Assembly (NCBI GenBank): GCA_934045075.1
Contig: OW203734.1
Span: forward strand, 11,833,016-11,897,015
Reading direction: 5' to 3'
DNA: 64,000 nucleotides
Origin: Yponomeuta sedellus
Lineage: Eukaryota; Arthropoda; Insecta; Lepidoptera; Yponomeutidae
Every line of letters begins with the position of its first letter. Within the stretch, counting starts at the first letter, position 1. The position numbers and the translations under genes are program-made. Below the pieces are notes generated by a model that was not told where the DNA came from, ran no database searches, and worked only from the letters and a program-made list of their open reading frames with translations. Of this stretch, positions 42,701 to 52,460 are shown piece after piece.

Positions 42701-45700
42701 TATTTTCATAAATTGATATAATAACAGTGGAGAAGGTTGTAAAAGTGTGCAAAGCAATATTATTTGGATTCAAGGTAAGTGTTAATCAATTGCTTTTTTC
42801 TAAATGCGCCGTAAATTTTGGGTAATTTGTGTTTTATGTTTTGCTTGGAGTTGGCCGATTTGCCTTATGATGATTTTTGTGAATGTGGCGGGAGTTGGCT
42901 TATCTTCTTCATTTCATTTTCCCTACTTTTAACAATTAATTTACGAATAATTATTTCATTAATGGGTCGTTTTCGCTAGCAATGGAAAAGGGAAACACCT
43001 AATTTTCATAAAATTGCTTTTCTTTGCTTATGTGGTAACCTTCTTGTTTCATGTACTTATTACATTAGATGGCTGCCCAAAAAGCACGTATAAAAAAAAA
43101 ATTCAAAGCATGCAAAAAGAAAGCACAGAAGAAAAAGACTCTGATTTGTTTCTGAATAATCAGTTCCCTACGCCGTATGATAAAAATCCTTTTCCTTTAG
43201 CTGCTTCTCCCAACAACAACAGCAGCTCTGAATTATGTTATGCGCTTGAAGAACCCACTGAGATTTTATTTACTCTTGAATCTTTAAACTTACCTGATGA
43301 CCAGATCCTTGCACTTGTTGACGGAGTAATTATTGAAGAAGTGTCCGAAACAAGGTCTCCAGAAAAATCAAGATCAAAATCAAAAATAAAAAGAAAAAAA
43401 CGATGTCAGGTAAAGAAAGAAGAATGGGCGGAAGAAATTAACAAAAAGACAGAGAAAATGGAAAGAAATACTACGGTAAGAAAAAAATTGAAGGTGAATG
43501 GAAAAAAGACATTGAGAAACCTAAAAGGATAATGAAACCTCGATGTGCATGTAAAGAAAGGAAAGGAATGATTCAGTGTCACCTCTTATTGGAAGAGGAC
43601 AGACAAAAGCTTTTTGATAAGTTTTGGGCTATGTCTTGGGACGAAAAACGGATGTACGTTGAAAATTTGGTAAAAGTGATTTACACCAATAGACAGAGGG
43701 ACGGAAAAAACCCTGATGAATCAAAAAGATCGTGCACTTTTGTATACTACTTAAAAAAGAAGAAGAGCCGGTTAGAGTTAGCAAAACATTATTTTTGAAT
43801 ACTTTATCAATCGGTAAATCATGTATCTAGAGTTGGAAGACGCAAGCTAAAACCACAAGTGATGAACCAAAAACTGATGAATCAAAGACTGCAAAGCCTA
43901 AAAAGACACCTTTTGAGACTGAGCTTAAATCAATGCAAAACTTTCTCGACGAGTTACCGAAGATGCCTTCGCATTATTGTAGGAAAAGGACCAGTCAGGT
44001 TTATTTACAGCCAGACATTGAGAGCAAACGGCAACTCTACAATCTCTATAAACAACACTGCCAGGACAATAATACGAACTCACTATCGATAGCCACATTT
44101 TCCAACGCCCTGGCAGTCCAAAAGATATCTTTATTTAAACCCAAAAAAGATTTATGCGAAATCTGCAACGGATACAAGCTAAACAATATAAGTAAAGATG
44201 AATACGATGTTCACATTGCTAAGAAAGAAGAAGCAAGAGCAGAGAAAGATTTCGATAAAGAGCAAAAAGACTTTGTGTTTACTGTAGATCTTCAAGCGGT
44301 CTTGATGGCACCTCGGTCTAATGTGTCGTCGCATTATTATAAAACTAAGTTGTGCGTACACAACTATTGTATCTATGATATGAAAACCAGTGAAGGGTAT
44401 TGCTTTCTTTGGAACGAGGCCGAGGGTGGTCTTAATTCAGACGAGTTTGCCACCATAATAGCTACATTCTTTATAGAAACTGTTATACCTAAAATGGGTA
44501 ATACAAACCGTGAAATAATTTTATACTCTGATGGTTGCTGTTACCAAAATAGGAATACTGTCTTAGCGAATGCCCTTTCCAATGTGGCAATGTTGTACAA
44601 TGTGACAATCACACAAAAATATTTGGAAGTCGGCCATACGCAAATGGAGGTCGACAGCATGCATGCAATGATCGAAAAGAAATTAAACCGAACATTATGT
44701 ACTTTCCCTTTTATGGATAAAACTATCTGCGTAAAAGCTAATTACTTCTTTCTCTTCGTTTTCCAGGTGACCGATATAAGATCTCTGAAGTATGATCCGG
44801 CCGGCCAAGTATTCTATAAACTTCGATTTCACGATGAATACACGTTACTAAATCAGCGACGAAATAAGGCTGTAGATAAAACTCCTTTTGAAAACATACC
44901 ACAGCTACATACTGAACGCAGAAAGATAAAGAAAAAGAAGTATTTAGATTTGCAACAGTTAAAAAACACAATGCCCGAAGACTACCGAAATTTTTACGAC
45001 AAGTTACCTTATGAAGATTAAACTATAGATTAAACCTTCATTGTGTTACACTATGCCCTTAATATTATTTTAATAATATTTTTTAAAGAAAACCATGTTT
45101 TATTACCTACTTAATGTCACTCAGTAAAATCCGATAACTACAACTAGCTCAATTTTTTGTTTTTCGCATAAGGGCCAACTCCAAAAAAACGCTTTAAGTT
45201 GTCAATGGAGAGTTATTAAGTTATAAACCTAGTAAAATATAAAACCTTGTGATATAATAAACCAACAGGAATTTCAGTTTCTTTTAATTTTATTCAGAAA
45301 CAAAACTAGAAAGTTTTTAGTGTCTCCTGTAAACTTTAGCAAATCGGAGTTGGCCGATTCGTGGATTAAGGTATCGTTATGTTATTCTTAGGTCAATAAG
45401 TAAGTTCATTGAACTTTGATTTAGAATTTTAGAGATTCATAAAGTAACATAATAACTTCGGTGCCAATGAAAATAGTTGCCAAGTTCCAATCATGCTAAC
45501 TTAATTGGTTAAGATATGATTAAAATTTTTTGAACTTTCTTTCTAAAAATAAAAATATATGCTGTGATAATTCATTAATTAAAAAGGTCCATCTTTTAGA
45601 AAGGACACTGCACATCACGATAAAATAAGTATCTCAGGTGTTCACCATTAACACTCTTTCATTCCATTCTGTTAAAAAAACAGTAATCTACTCACTTGCT

Positions 45701-46643
45701 TAGGTGTCAATGATTTGTTGGAGTTATTTAAGTCTTCACCATTAGCACCAATGGAAGTGTTTTTATTCTGCTTTGGGGTACTGACGTTTGACAACATAGA
45801 CTCATCTTTTGAGCTTGATGTTGATACATCTAAACTTGACTTATCTTCAGATTTTTTAATTCTGGAACTTCTTTTAGGGGTTACCACGGTGATCTTTGAG
45901 GGAGATTCTATTCTGTTCGCATGTGTGGTTTCATTGTCTTTAATATTATCGCCTGATGTTTCACTTTCATCTCTACCGGAAACTGTTTTATTGTTAGATT
46001 CGTTGACTTCACTGGAATTATTTGAGTCTTTAAGCTCAATGATTTCGGCATCTAACTTAATAGTTTCTTTTTCACCACTATTTGGTTCTGTAATACTGGT
46101 TTTATCTTCTGTGGAACATATAGGGGTTTCAAGATCCTTGGTTGTTACTATAGTCTCTGTTAAAAGTTTTGAGGTTTTCTTATTATTATTTTCCATACTG
46201 ACTACCTCGGTTGCCTCATCAACTTCCATAGTATCATCACTATTCTGCACTTCAACACAATCATAAATCACAGTTTCTTTTTTCTTGTTACTCTTCTTCT
46301 TTTTCGGCGTTTTAGTCTTCTGGAGCTTCTTCTTGATCGCTATATCGACCAGTTTCACAAACGGATTGGACATATTGGTGGAAATTTCCTGTTTATCGGT
46401 GTCTTTACCCTCATCGTCACTGATGACAACAAGGTCATCATTGATGCCGTTTTCTTTGGCAACTTTACCGATCTTTGATGCAGTTTCATTCTCCTGAGCG
46501 GATAACTTTCTTTTTCTGGAATTAGGACTCTCAGACACCGGCGCAATTTCACTAATAAGCTTAAAAGGCAATCGTGCCTGCTTCAATTTCTTTTGCGAAG
46601 GGCTCACCACGATACTGGCATCGGGTGCCTTGTTCGCCTTCAT
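36728..46643 (-). CDS. Caf1-180: Chromatin assembly factor 1 large subunit (CAF-1 p150/p180), six exons
   Basis: The large CAF-1 subunit deposits H3-H4 behind replication forks with PCNA. Exons 5' to 3' are 45696-46643, 41756-41963, 40534-41022, 39048-39226, 37726-37884 and 36728-37201, in consistent phases, giving 818 codons. Visible: the conserved N-terminal motif KKLKQARLPFK (18-28); SUMO-interaction-like DLVVISDDE (70-78); an HP1-type PxVxL motif PFVKL (94-98); the Lys/Glu/Arg-rich charged helix (about 317-425, exons 2-3); the family signature FHENRRPPYWGTW in exon 4; the acidic exon 5 (YEVDSDDEWEEE); and the C-terminal winged-helix region with a terminal QLGINSFL that resembles a PCNA-binding box. 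The exon 5 donor GTCAGT is weak but plausible. Intron 1 holds a Sola-like transposon, intron 3 LINE and Helitron pieces, intron 4 a SINE and two small DNA elements, intron 5 exon remnants. Confidence 0.93.
37474..37692 (-). pseudogene. Two decayed partial copies of CAF-1 exon 5
   Basis: Directly downstream of functional exon 5 (37726-37884) lie a longer copy (about 37570-37692; reads GESLDRISADSNAEPEHDYE against GESLDGSAAGSDAEPEDDYE) and a short third copy with its donor region (37474-37532; HKIFMAHGYVIDEVSC against NEVFVPHGYLSDEVSC). The repeat unit includes intron sequence after the donor. Neither has a proper acceptor in the right phase and both carry frame changes relative to the exon, though one minus-strand frame (37457-37720) stays open across both. 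Confidence 0.8.
37914..38129 (+). mobile_element. SINE family 1 monomer with 12-bp target-site duplication
   Basis: AAAACTTATAAA at 37914-37925 is repeated at 38118-38129. The 192-bp monomer between them gives the family structure: head with GATGTCGCTGCCTGTATG, tRNA-like part (GCCCATTAGCTCAGTTGG, box B GGTTCGAGTCCC) and tail TTTTTAGCCTCTAAAATAGG. The paired arm CTGGC/GCCAG encloses ACGGATA, which lacks the universal U33, so it is not a tRNA gene. The insertion sits about 30 bases upstream of the CAF-1 exon 5 acceptor. Confidence 0.9.
38476..38580. mobile_element. About 100-bp MITE
   Basis: The left arm (38478-38504, ending AAATCCTGAGCGATTCC) and right arm (38552-38578) are inverted complements with two mismatches. 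TA is present at both ends, fitting a Tc1/mariner-mobilised MITE. Confidence 0.6.
38677..38913. mobile_element. Tc1/mariner-type MITE, 233 bp
   Basis: TA|CACTCCTGGACAGATCTATT on the left and GATGTGTCCAGAAGTG|TA on the right form inverted repeats of about 35 bp (core CTATTGGCCCACCTT). TA is duplicated. The interior is non-coding. Confidence 0.75.
39840..40194 (+). repeat. 3' end of an RTE-like LINE in CAF-1 intron 3
   Basis: The open frame 39907-40194 reads KMKWNWAGHLSRMGPERWAK, then GRPKRRWRDDL and EAFAQQWDTMEAT, a C-terminal segment typical of moth RTE-like reverse transcriptases. It is 5'-truncated with no catalytic domain. A short A-rich tail follows the stop. It is antisense to CAF-1. 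Confidence 0.75.
40215..40435 (+). mobile_element. Short Helitron-like element
   Basis: Begins TCACACTCATATTATG and ends CACAGCTAG followed by T, matching Helitron ends (5' TC, 3' CTRR, insertion before T). A GC-rich hairpin-prone stretch (GGCGCGTAGCACCGCGGGGC) precedes the end. It is related to 6387-6606. Non-autonomous. Confidence 0.65.
41049..41150 (+). repeat. Degenerate copy of the repeat forming the 53056 palindrome
   Basis: Shares AAAACTGTATTTGTACGGAT, ACAATTTTCCAATGTTTCGG and GGTCCCGGAAGACT with one arm of the palindrome at 53056-53244. It lies about 25 bases upstream of the CAF-1 exon 3 acceptor. Confidence 0.65.
42444..45380 (+). mobile_element. Sola-like DNA transposon in CAF-1 intron 1, TTAT target duplication
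   Basis: The element is 42448-45376 (2929 bp), with TTAT at 42444-42447 and 45377-45380. The terminal inverted repeats begin CGATACCTTAAT and pair over about 31 bp with several mismatches (left TTCGCAAACCGGCTAACTCC against right CCACGAATCGGCCAACTCC). The four-base duplication and the transposase type fit the Sola superfamily as I recall it; other DDE superfamilies cannot be excluded. The word AACTCC (or its complement GGAGTT) recurs near both ends, as subterminal binding sites often do. Confidence 0.8.
43014..45021 (+). pseudogene. DDE-type transposase of the Sola-like element, frame-broken
   Basis: Three successive frames (43014-43532, 43532-43798, 43933-45021) lie in phases 0, 2 and 1, and an in-frame TAG occurs at 43828-43830 before the third. 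Together they show an N-terminal acidic/basic region, a Cys-bearing segment (KPRCACKERK) and the catalytic core: DLQAVLMAPR, FLWNEAEGG, ILYSDGCCYQNRN and VGHTQMEVDSMHAMIEKK, which supply candidate Asp, Asp and Glu/His residues. The third frame alone keeps the core (362 codons). The breaks could instead reflect unrecognised small introns, but no good splice sites were seen at the joints, so decay is likelier. Confidence 0.8.
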
Positions 46644-46749
46644 ATTTTTAAGGCGTGGGTTAGATGGTGATAATTTCTACTGATTTTGTCGAATAAAACA
46701 CCGATATCTAGTAAATAAATCAACTAAACAACGCATTCAACACAGCACC
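46644..46749. promoter_or_regulatory. Possible bidirectional promoter
   Basis: Only 106 bases separate the CAF-1 start codon (minus strand) from the ATG of the plus-strand ORF at 46750. If that ORF is real, both must use this interval. No TATA box is obvious. Confidence 0.35.
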
Positions 46750-46977
46750 ATGAAAATGAATGTTCTATCTTTATTGACAGCTGTCTCAAAATCGCGGGAG
46801 TTTTTGGTGCGGCCCGGTGCGGGTTTGTTCGGAAACTACGATCCCATTTTACACGCGGTTGCTGTGGGAAATAGGACTGACAAAAATGTTTTCACCTTAG
46901 CAGCTCCAACATACTGGGTTTACTGCTTAATAACAGTGAGGGAAACGCGTTTTCCCTGCGAGAGTGAGGGAAAGTGA
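46750..46977 (+). CDS. Small ORF divergent from CAF-1, unknown
   Basis: 75 codons starting in a good context (ACCATGA). The sequence (SKSREFLVRPGAGLFGNYDP and FTLAAPTYWVYC) has a compact, non-repetitive composition and a hydrophobic C-terminal half, and looks more like protein than chance. I do not recognise the family. It may be the first exon of a longer gene, since TTCACCTTAG near its middle resembles an acceptor. Confidence 0.4.
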   Translation: MKMNVLSLLTAVSKSREFLVRPGAGLFGNYDPILHAVAVGNRTDKNVFTLAAPTYWVYCLITVRETRFPCESEGK

Positions 46978-47837
46978 TTTGAATTTATAATGCTGCGAAT
47001 TATCATTAATATCATTATGTAACGAAACTCGTCATTCGAAGTTCGATTTATCAAATTTCAGAATACCCAAACAATAAAACGTTCGGAAACTAATAAACCT
47101 TTAAAATGAAAATTATTTGGTAACGTTGTAATTAAATATCTAATTAAATAATAAAATATAATGAATACACTGAACTAGAGAAAAAAATAAAGAAAAGGTT
47201 TTAGAAAAAATACGAAGGAGATATGCACAAATAATTTATAGTTTTAAAAATCTTTATTGGTACAACACAATACTATGGGTGAAGTTTCAGAACGTAACTT
47301 TAAAAATAGCGGGAAACAAAAATCAATATATTTCTCTTTCTCCTTCTTTTGTTTTTCGGTAGGTAACTACAATTTAGTGTTGCATATCGCACCCGTATAA
47401 CAAGACAGCGCTAAGTCGAAAAACTTATTTTTTCACAATTGACGAAAAACAGTTAACTTTTTTTGTATTGAAGTTATTGCCAAAGTCTTAAATGTTTCAT
47501 TTAATGTATACAATGTGAATTAATATTATATTGTTTTTTCCCCTTACTAAACATCGAGCAAGAGTTAATATGCATTTTTCGATTTAACTCTCTATTTCTT
47601 AATTATCTCACGAAACAAAAACAAATTATTTTGAGATACGTCCTTTTTGTAGAATGATTATGAAATAGTGCTGTATTATTTTGCCATATATTATTTAAGT
47701 TCAGATATACAATAAAGACCTATTTGATTTCTTTTCAGGAATTTTCCTGTTGTTACTAAATTTAAAGATAAAAGTTACGAATTTCAGCATTTTTATTAAA
47801 ACTTCATTGATAAAATAGCGTTTACAAAATTATTAAG
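46978..47837. other. AT-rich intergenic DNA
   Basis: Nothing coding. AAAGTGATTTGAATTTA near 46971 echoes the Crypton 5' module (AAAGTGATTTGAATTTAGAA at 8720), too short to call an insertion. Confidence 0.3.
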
Positions 47838-48146
47838 GGAAGGAAACATCAAGTTTCACTATACTATATCTAGTTACTGCATAGGTACTATTGACTGTGA
47901 ACAATGTTATACTGTTAGGTAAAAAAATGCTTTACATCTGGAAAGGAAACATCAAGTTTCACCATTCGATATCTAGTTACTGCATAGGTACTATTGACTG
48001 TGAACAATGTAATACTGTTAGGTAATAAATGCTTTACATCTGGGAAGGAAACATCAAGTTTCACCATACGATATCTAGTTACTGCATAGGTACTATTGAC
48101 TGTGAACCATGTAATACTATTAGGTAAAAAAATGCTTTACATCTGT
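47838..48146. repeat. Tandem triplication of a 102-bp unit
   Basis: Units start near 47838, 47940 and 48042 with GGAAGGAAACATCAAGTTTC and end AATGCTTTACATCTG. They differ at only a few positions, so the expansion is recent. Confidence 0.85.
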
Positions 48147-48508
48147 ACTATCTTGGTAACCTACGATAATCTTTTATTTCTAATCAAATCCTAACTTTAA
48201 CAATAAAATATTAATTCACTTAAATTTCACAGAATCAACAAGCACCTTCATATGAAATCAATACAAAAATCAAAGTAAAACATCTTTAAATCTTTTAACA
48301 AAGATGGCACTTAAAACTTAGTTGCGATTTTTATTCAGTTCTGTACCATTTTTCTTAAAATTTGTATTTTGATAACTTCTAAGGTATCAAGTCTCTATAA
48401 GGAACAAGTGTTTTGTAATGATATAAATTATTATATAATTTAAATAATCTCAATGTTACAAAGATCAACAAGTACTTTCATATCGACTTAAAACTTTCTT
48501 ATAACACA

Positions 48509-49007
48509 TCCCACTAATATTATAAAAAAGTTTGTAAGTATGGACGGATGGATCGATGTTTGTTACTATTTCACGTAAAAACTACTGAATGGATTTTAAT
48601 GAATCTTTACAATAACATAGCTTTTACATCAGAATAACACATAGGTTACAATTTATAAATATATTGTGTGAATTGTCCAAAATATAACAAAATAAATCTA
48701 CGAATTACTTTGGTGTGCGCTGCCAAAACCGCTAGCGTCACACATGTATAATGTGTAATGTATGGTAGTGTATTATGGAAAAGTTGAAAAATCGTTAAAT
48801 ATTTAGTTTATAGCAGCATACTGCAGCAGCTACCTATAGGCCTATGATCAGGGCTCCGCGGAATAATATCAGGATGTTATATTTTTCAAATGCAAAAATA
48901 TTTAATGTGATAATTTGAATGCCATAATGTTAGTTCTTTTCTACACCGCACTAATAAGCTACTCAAAATACCAATCCTGCACAGACGCAGTCGCAGGCAC
49001 CAGCTAG
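48509..49007 (+). mobile_element. Non-autonomous Helitron, 499 bp
   Basis: Starts TCCCACTAATATTAT after A and ends GGCACCAGCTAG before T. A short hairpin-prone stretch (GACGCAGTCGCAGGC) precedes the 3' end. The phrases TGGACGGATGGATCGATG and ACTACTGAATGGATTT are typical of moth Helitron families. Confidence 0.7.
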
Positions 49008-49156
49008 TTTTTAATAAAATAATCACAATCTTATAAAGATCAAAAAGGTAAGTAAACAACAACAACAAACAACGACCTTTGTATTACAATATGCAAAGAG
49101 TGATGCCGCCACATTCGAAAGTTCAGTATAATTTTCCCTATGGACTTCTTGGACAG

Positions 49157-49668
49157 CTAGCTGCCTTTTCGAGCATCAGCAAGCTGCGTCCCTTCATCAT
49201 CTGCCATTAAATGAGTGAGAACTGAAATAATTCAAAAATACAGCATTATCTGAGAAACATGTTTATTTTGTCCTAATACAATAAGAAAAATACTGCATAA
49301 AATATTTTCCTTTAAATATACAATCATAATAAGAATTCAAAGTATTCAGAGACCATTTTAAATGATTTTTTAATAAACTATCGCAACTTTTAAATGTCCC
49401 ATCAATAGAGCATTATTTGAAAAAAAAAACACATATTTGAAACAATACGGAACTATTTTGGAATAATACATAAAAATTAACATACCTTCGTCAATAATAC
49501 TACCGTATTTCGGAATACTAGTAAAACGCCAATCAGGAAAATTCTCCAATACGGGATTATCACTAAATAACTCACTTAAATTGTCTCAATAACCTCAACA
49601 ACATCAGATTATTCCTAAATAATTTGGTTTTGCGTAAACGCAATACGGTTTATTACGATTTCAGCCAT
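49157..49668 (-). pseudogene. Two-exon gene fragment of unknown family with frame breaks
   Basis: Exon 1 (ATG at 49668, donor GTATG after 49487) and exon 2 (49157-49221, after TTTCAG) join in phase 1. The 3' part of exon 1 plus exon 2 reads NLSELFSDNPVLENFPDW and then RFTSIPKYGSIIDEVLTHL, ending ADARKGS and a stop. The frame from the ATG (MAEIVINRIAFTQNQII) meets TAG, and SDVVEVIETI follows in the first frame before a shift, so at least one stop and one frameshift interrupt it. Either it is a decayed gene or there is a cryptic intron (TTTAA|GTGAGT is available). I do not recognise the protein. Confidence 0.45.
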
Positions 49669-49866
49669 GTTGCAACTAGACATAAACTCGTGTTCATGGT
49701 ATGATCTTTTACTCATTCATTCACCAAGAGCGACGTACAGTGCCATCTCTTGGGCGTCTGTGCGAATATAAATAAGCCTGTCTTAGTGGTATGCGCGGTA
49801 AAACTTTGCGGATTCCAATATGCAATAAAGTCGATTTTGAGATTTTTCGAGATAATTCCGTCTTGT

Positions 49867-50732
49867 TCTAGGAGCAGTGTTGCCAACGTGGGCGATCTTT
49901 CGCCGTTTAGGCTACTCGGATAGAAAATCGGCGACGAAAAAATGTCAACGGCGACCGGTCGCCTTTTAGGCTATCTCGAGGGCAACTCTGAGATAGCCTA
50001 AAAAAAGAAAAAAGTAGTGTCGAAACGACGAAATTATTAATGCGGCCAGTACACAATGGCCCATGCTGGTCCACTGCTCGCCATTGCCATTGTGTACATG
50101 GGGGAATGGTGTGTAGTGGCGGACAATTGCCTATCGTGGCGCGCAATCGGACAGTTGTCGGTTTTTTGGGCACACTTCAAAGGAATCGTGGCGTAGCATG
50201 GCCCATCCCTGTTTACACAGTGGCCCATCGTTTAGTCAATAATATTATTGATTTTCAAGTTTTTTGATTTAAGTCAATCTGAGTCCGTAATTTTGCGCCT
50301 TTTGCGCCATTTTTTTTAATAACTTTGTTGTTGTACATACTTCTGTAATATGTCTTCTGTCTACAGTCTCTAATGCTGACATTTAGAGACGAAAACTAAA
50401 GCTAAGACCGGTCTCAGAAATGTCAAAATGTACGTGATTTGGACATTTGTAAGACCAGTCTTTGCTTAGTTTTCGTCTCTGAATGTCAGCCTAAGAATAG
50501 TATATTTCTAAAGCAAATTACTATGTTTTAAATTGTACATTACAATAACGACTTTTTTTTTAAAGTAAATAGCAAATAATTTTTCAAAACTACCTTTTTA
50601 TTTTATTTTTAACGTTTTGTGTTTAGGCTACTTATTTAGGCTACCTCAGCAAAAATTGGGCTACTTTAGGCTACTTAAGCTTTGAAAAACGGCGATATCA
50701 TGCTGTGAGTCGTTGGCAACACTGTCTAGGAG
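49867..50732. mobile_element. Non-autonomous hAT element with 8-bp target duplication
   Basis: TCTAGGAG at 49867-49874 is repeated at 50725-50732. The ends are CAGTGTTGCCAACG and CGTTGGCAACACTG, a perfect 14-bp inverted pair of hAT type. GGCTAC and GCCTAAA words cluster near both ends as subterminal repeats (for example TTTAGGCTACT). There is no transposase. A 114-bp foldback (50377-50490) is nested inside. Confidence 0.85.
50377..50490. mobile_element. 114-bp foldback MITE nested in the hAT element
   Basis: CTGACATTTAGAGACGAAAA and its complement TTTTCGTCTCTGAATGTCAG bound a hairpin whose arms pair along most of their length (AAGACCGGTCT against AGACCAGTCTT). Confidence 0.7.
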
Positions 50733-50757
50733 TGCGATATCACAAATTCATAAAATA

Positions 50758-51943
50758 TGAGTGAGTCTAGTGACGAAAACAGCAATTTAACACCTGAAGA
50801 ATTAAAACAACAAGTGTTGAATGCTAAATTCAGTTTTCTTCCTCAGAAATCATGTGATAAGTAGATATCTGAAAACCTATGATGTTTTCAATAAATGGAG
50901 ACTTGAAAAGGGCGCGAACACTTTCTCGGAGAATGTATTATTGTCGTACTTCATAGAATTATCACAAACGAAGCAATCACCTACAATGTGGAGTACCTAT
51001 TTATTCGATGTTGAAAGCTACAATAAAGACAAAACATAATGTTCATATTGAAACTTATCCCAAACTTATTGCATTTTTGAAAAGAAAGTCAGTAGGACAC
51101 AAATCTAAAAAGTCCAAAATTTTTTCAATCTCTAATATTGAAAAATTTCTTAATGAAGCTCCGGACTGCAATTTTCTCGCTGCAAAAGTAAGTTACTACC
51201 TATGTCTATACTTAATTAGTAATACCTATATCTGCACGTACGCTAACCATTTTCGCTAATATTTACTAAAATACGAGTTACTTATGTAAAGAAAGTGGGT
51301 AAATACTACGTTTTGTTTGTTATACATTTTAATTAGGTACTAACATTTTACTTATATAATATTTTTATTACAGGTTATCCTCATTATTGGAATAAATGGA
51401 GCATGCCGCTCGAACGAACTGTTAAATCTGACTGTTAATGCCATCGAAAAACATTCTGACGAACTGCTATTAGTCAACCTACCTAACACAAAGACAAACA
51501 TTGACAGGTCCTTTGTTATTCACGACGAATATGTGAAAATTGTCGAGAAATATAAGGCATTACGACCTGATACTACGAAAACAGATCGATTTTTCTTGCA
51601 GTATCGTAATGACAAGTGTTCAAGACAGCCTATGGAATTAATAAAATAGGCGGGACACCACAAAAAATACTTATCCACTTCTTTAAAATTACAAGAGCCT
51701 CAACTTTACACTGGACATTGCTTTAGGCGAACTTCGGCCACGCTTTTGGCTGATTCAGGAGCCAACCTCACAACATTAAAACGTCATGGCGGCTGGAAGT
51801 CAAACACGGTCGCGGAAGGATTTAATGAAGATTCGATAGAAAATAAGTCTAAAACCTGTAAACGCATAATACAAAGCATAAACTTTAAACCTGATCCTTA
51901 TGCACACCCGCGCCCCTCTAGGTACTTCCAAAGACACAAATAA
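50758..51943 (+). pseudogene. Decayed second Crypton-type tyrosine recombinase
   Basis: Homologous throughout to the recombinase at 10273-11641, including the same intron position (AAA|GTAAGT at 51189, ...TACAG|GTTATC at 51375). Exon 1 is broken by a TAG after SFLPQKSCDK and by frame changes. Exon 2 keeps GACRSNEL and GHCFRRTSATLLADSG but has a stop and shift after QPMELIK, and the tyrosine nucleophile is replaced by phenylalanine (AEGFNED for AEGYIEN). So it is certainly inactive. The two copies are diverged, not recent duplicates. Confidence 0.85.
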
Positions 51944-52255
51944 GTATCATTGAAAATTCGGTAAGAAGTCGCACCGAGTCGCCAACGTTTACTAATACCA
52001 TTGAATTAATTCAATGCTAATACCTAGTATTGTCTCGTCACAGCCCAATAAACAAATGGAAACGAACTCGAGTCAAACTCAAATCGCAAACTCCACGGTA
52101 TCACTTCCTAATAAAACTATAAATTTCCAAAATAAGTTACATTTTGAAAATAACTGCAATTTTAAATTTTAGTACATAGGTACCTACTTATTGTTTGCAA
52201 ATATATGTGGTTTCATTTTTATTCATGTTGTATCTTTTTATCCCTAATAATGTTC

Positions 52256-52440
52256 TCGCTGCTAAGGTGAAAAGTTGTATGTGTCACGCGAGAGAAAAGT
52301 TATTTCCATCTCGTACCTTAGAATCCCTCGCGACGCTCAGGATTCTAATGTAGAATCACTGGCTAACGCTCGTGATTCAATTATTAGAATCCTTCGCTTA
52401 CTCGGGATTCAAAATTAGCACTCGCTTGGATAACCAACTT
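52256..52440 (+). repeat. 3' terminal region of the decayed Crypton
   Basis: Contains TCCCTCGCGACGCTCAGGATTC and related words, analogous to the CTCCCTCGCTTCGCTCAGGAG words in the 3' module of the 8.6-12 kb elements, though the sequences are not closely alike. Confidence 0.4.
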
Positions 52441-52460
52441 TCCTCTCTAGTTGAACAAAT

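Noticed and set aside
45715..46497. Plus-strand ORFs opposite CAF-1 exon 1
   Set aside because: Ser/Leu/Val-rich antisense shadows of the coding strand; the same applies to 40785-41189 opposite the charged helix and 36686-37316 opposite the last exon.
46950..47040. Possible Crypton 5' module remnant next to the CAF-1 promoter
   Set aside because: Only about 17 bases (AAAGTGATTTGAATTTA) match; too short without alignment.
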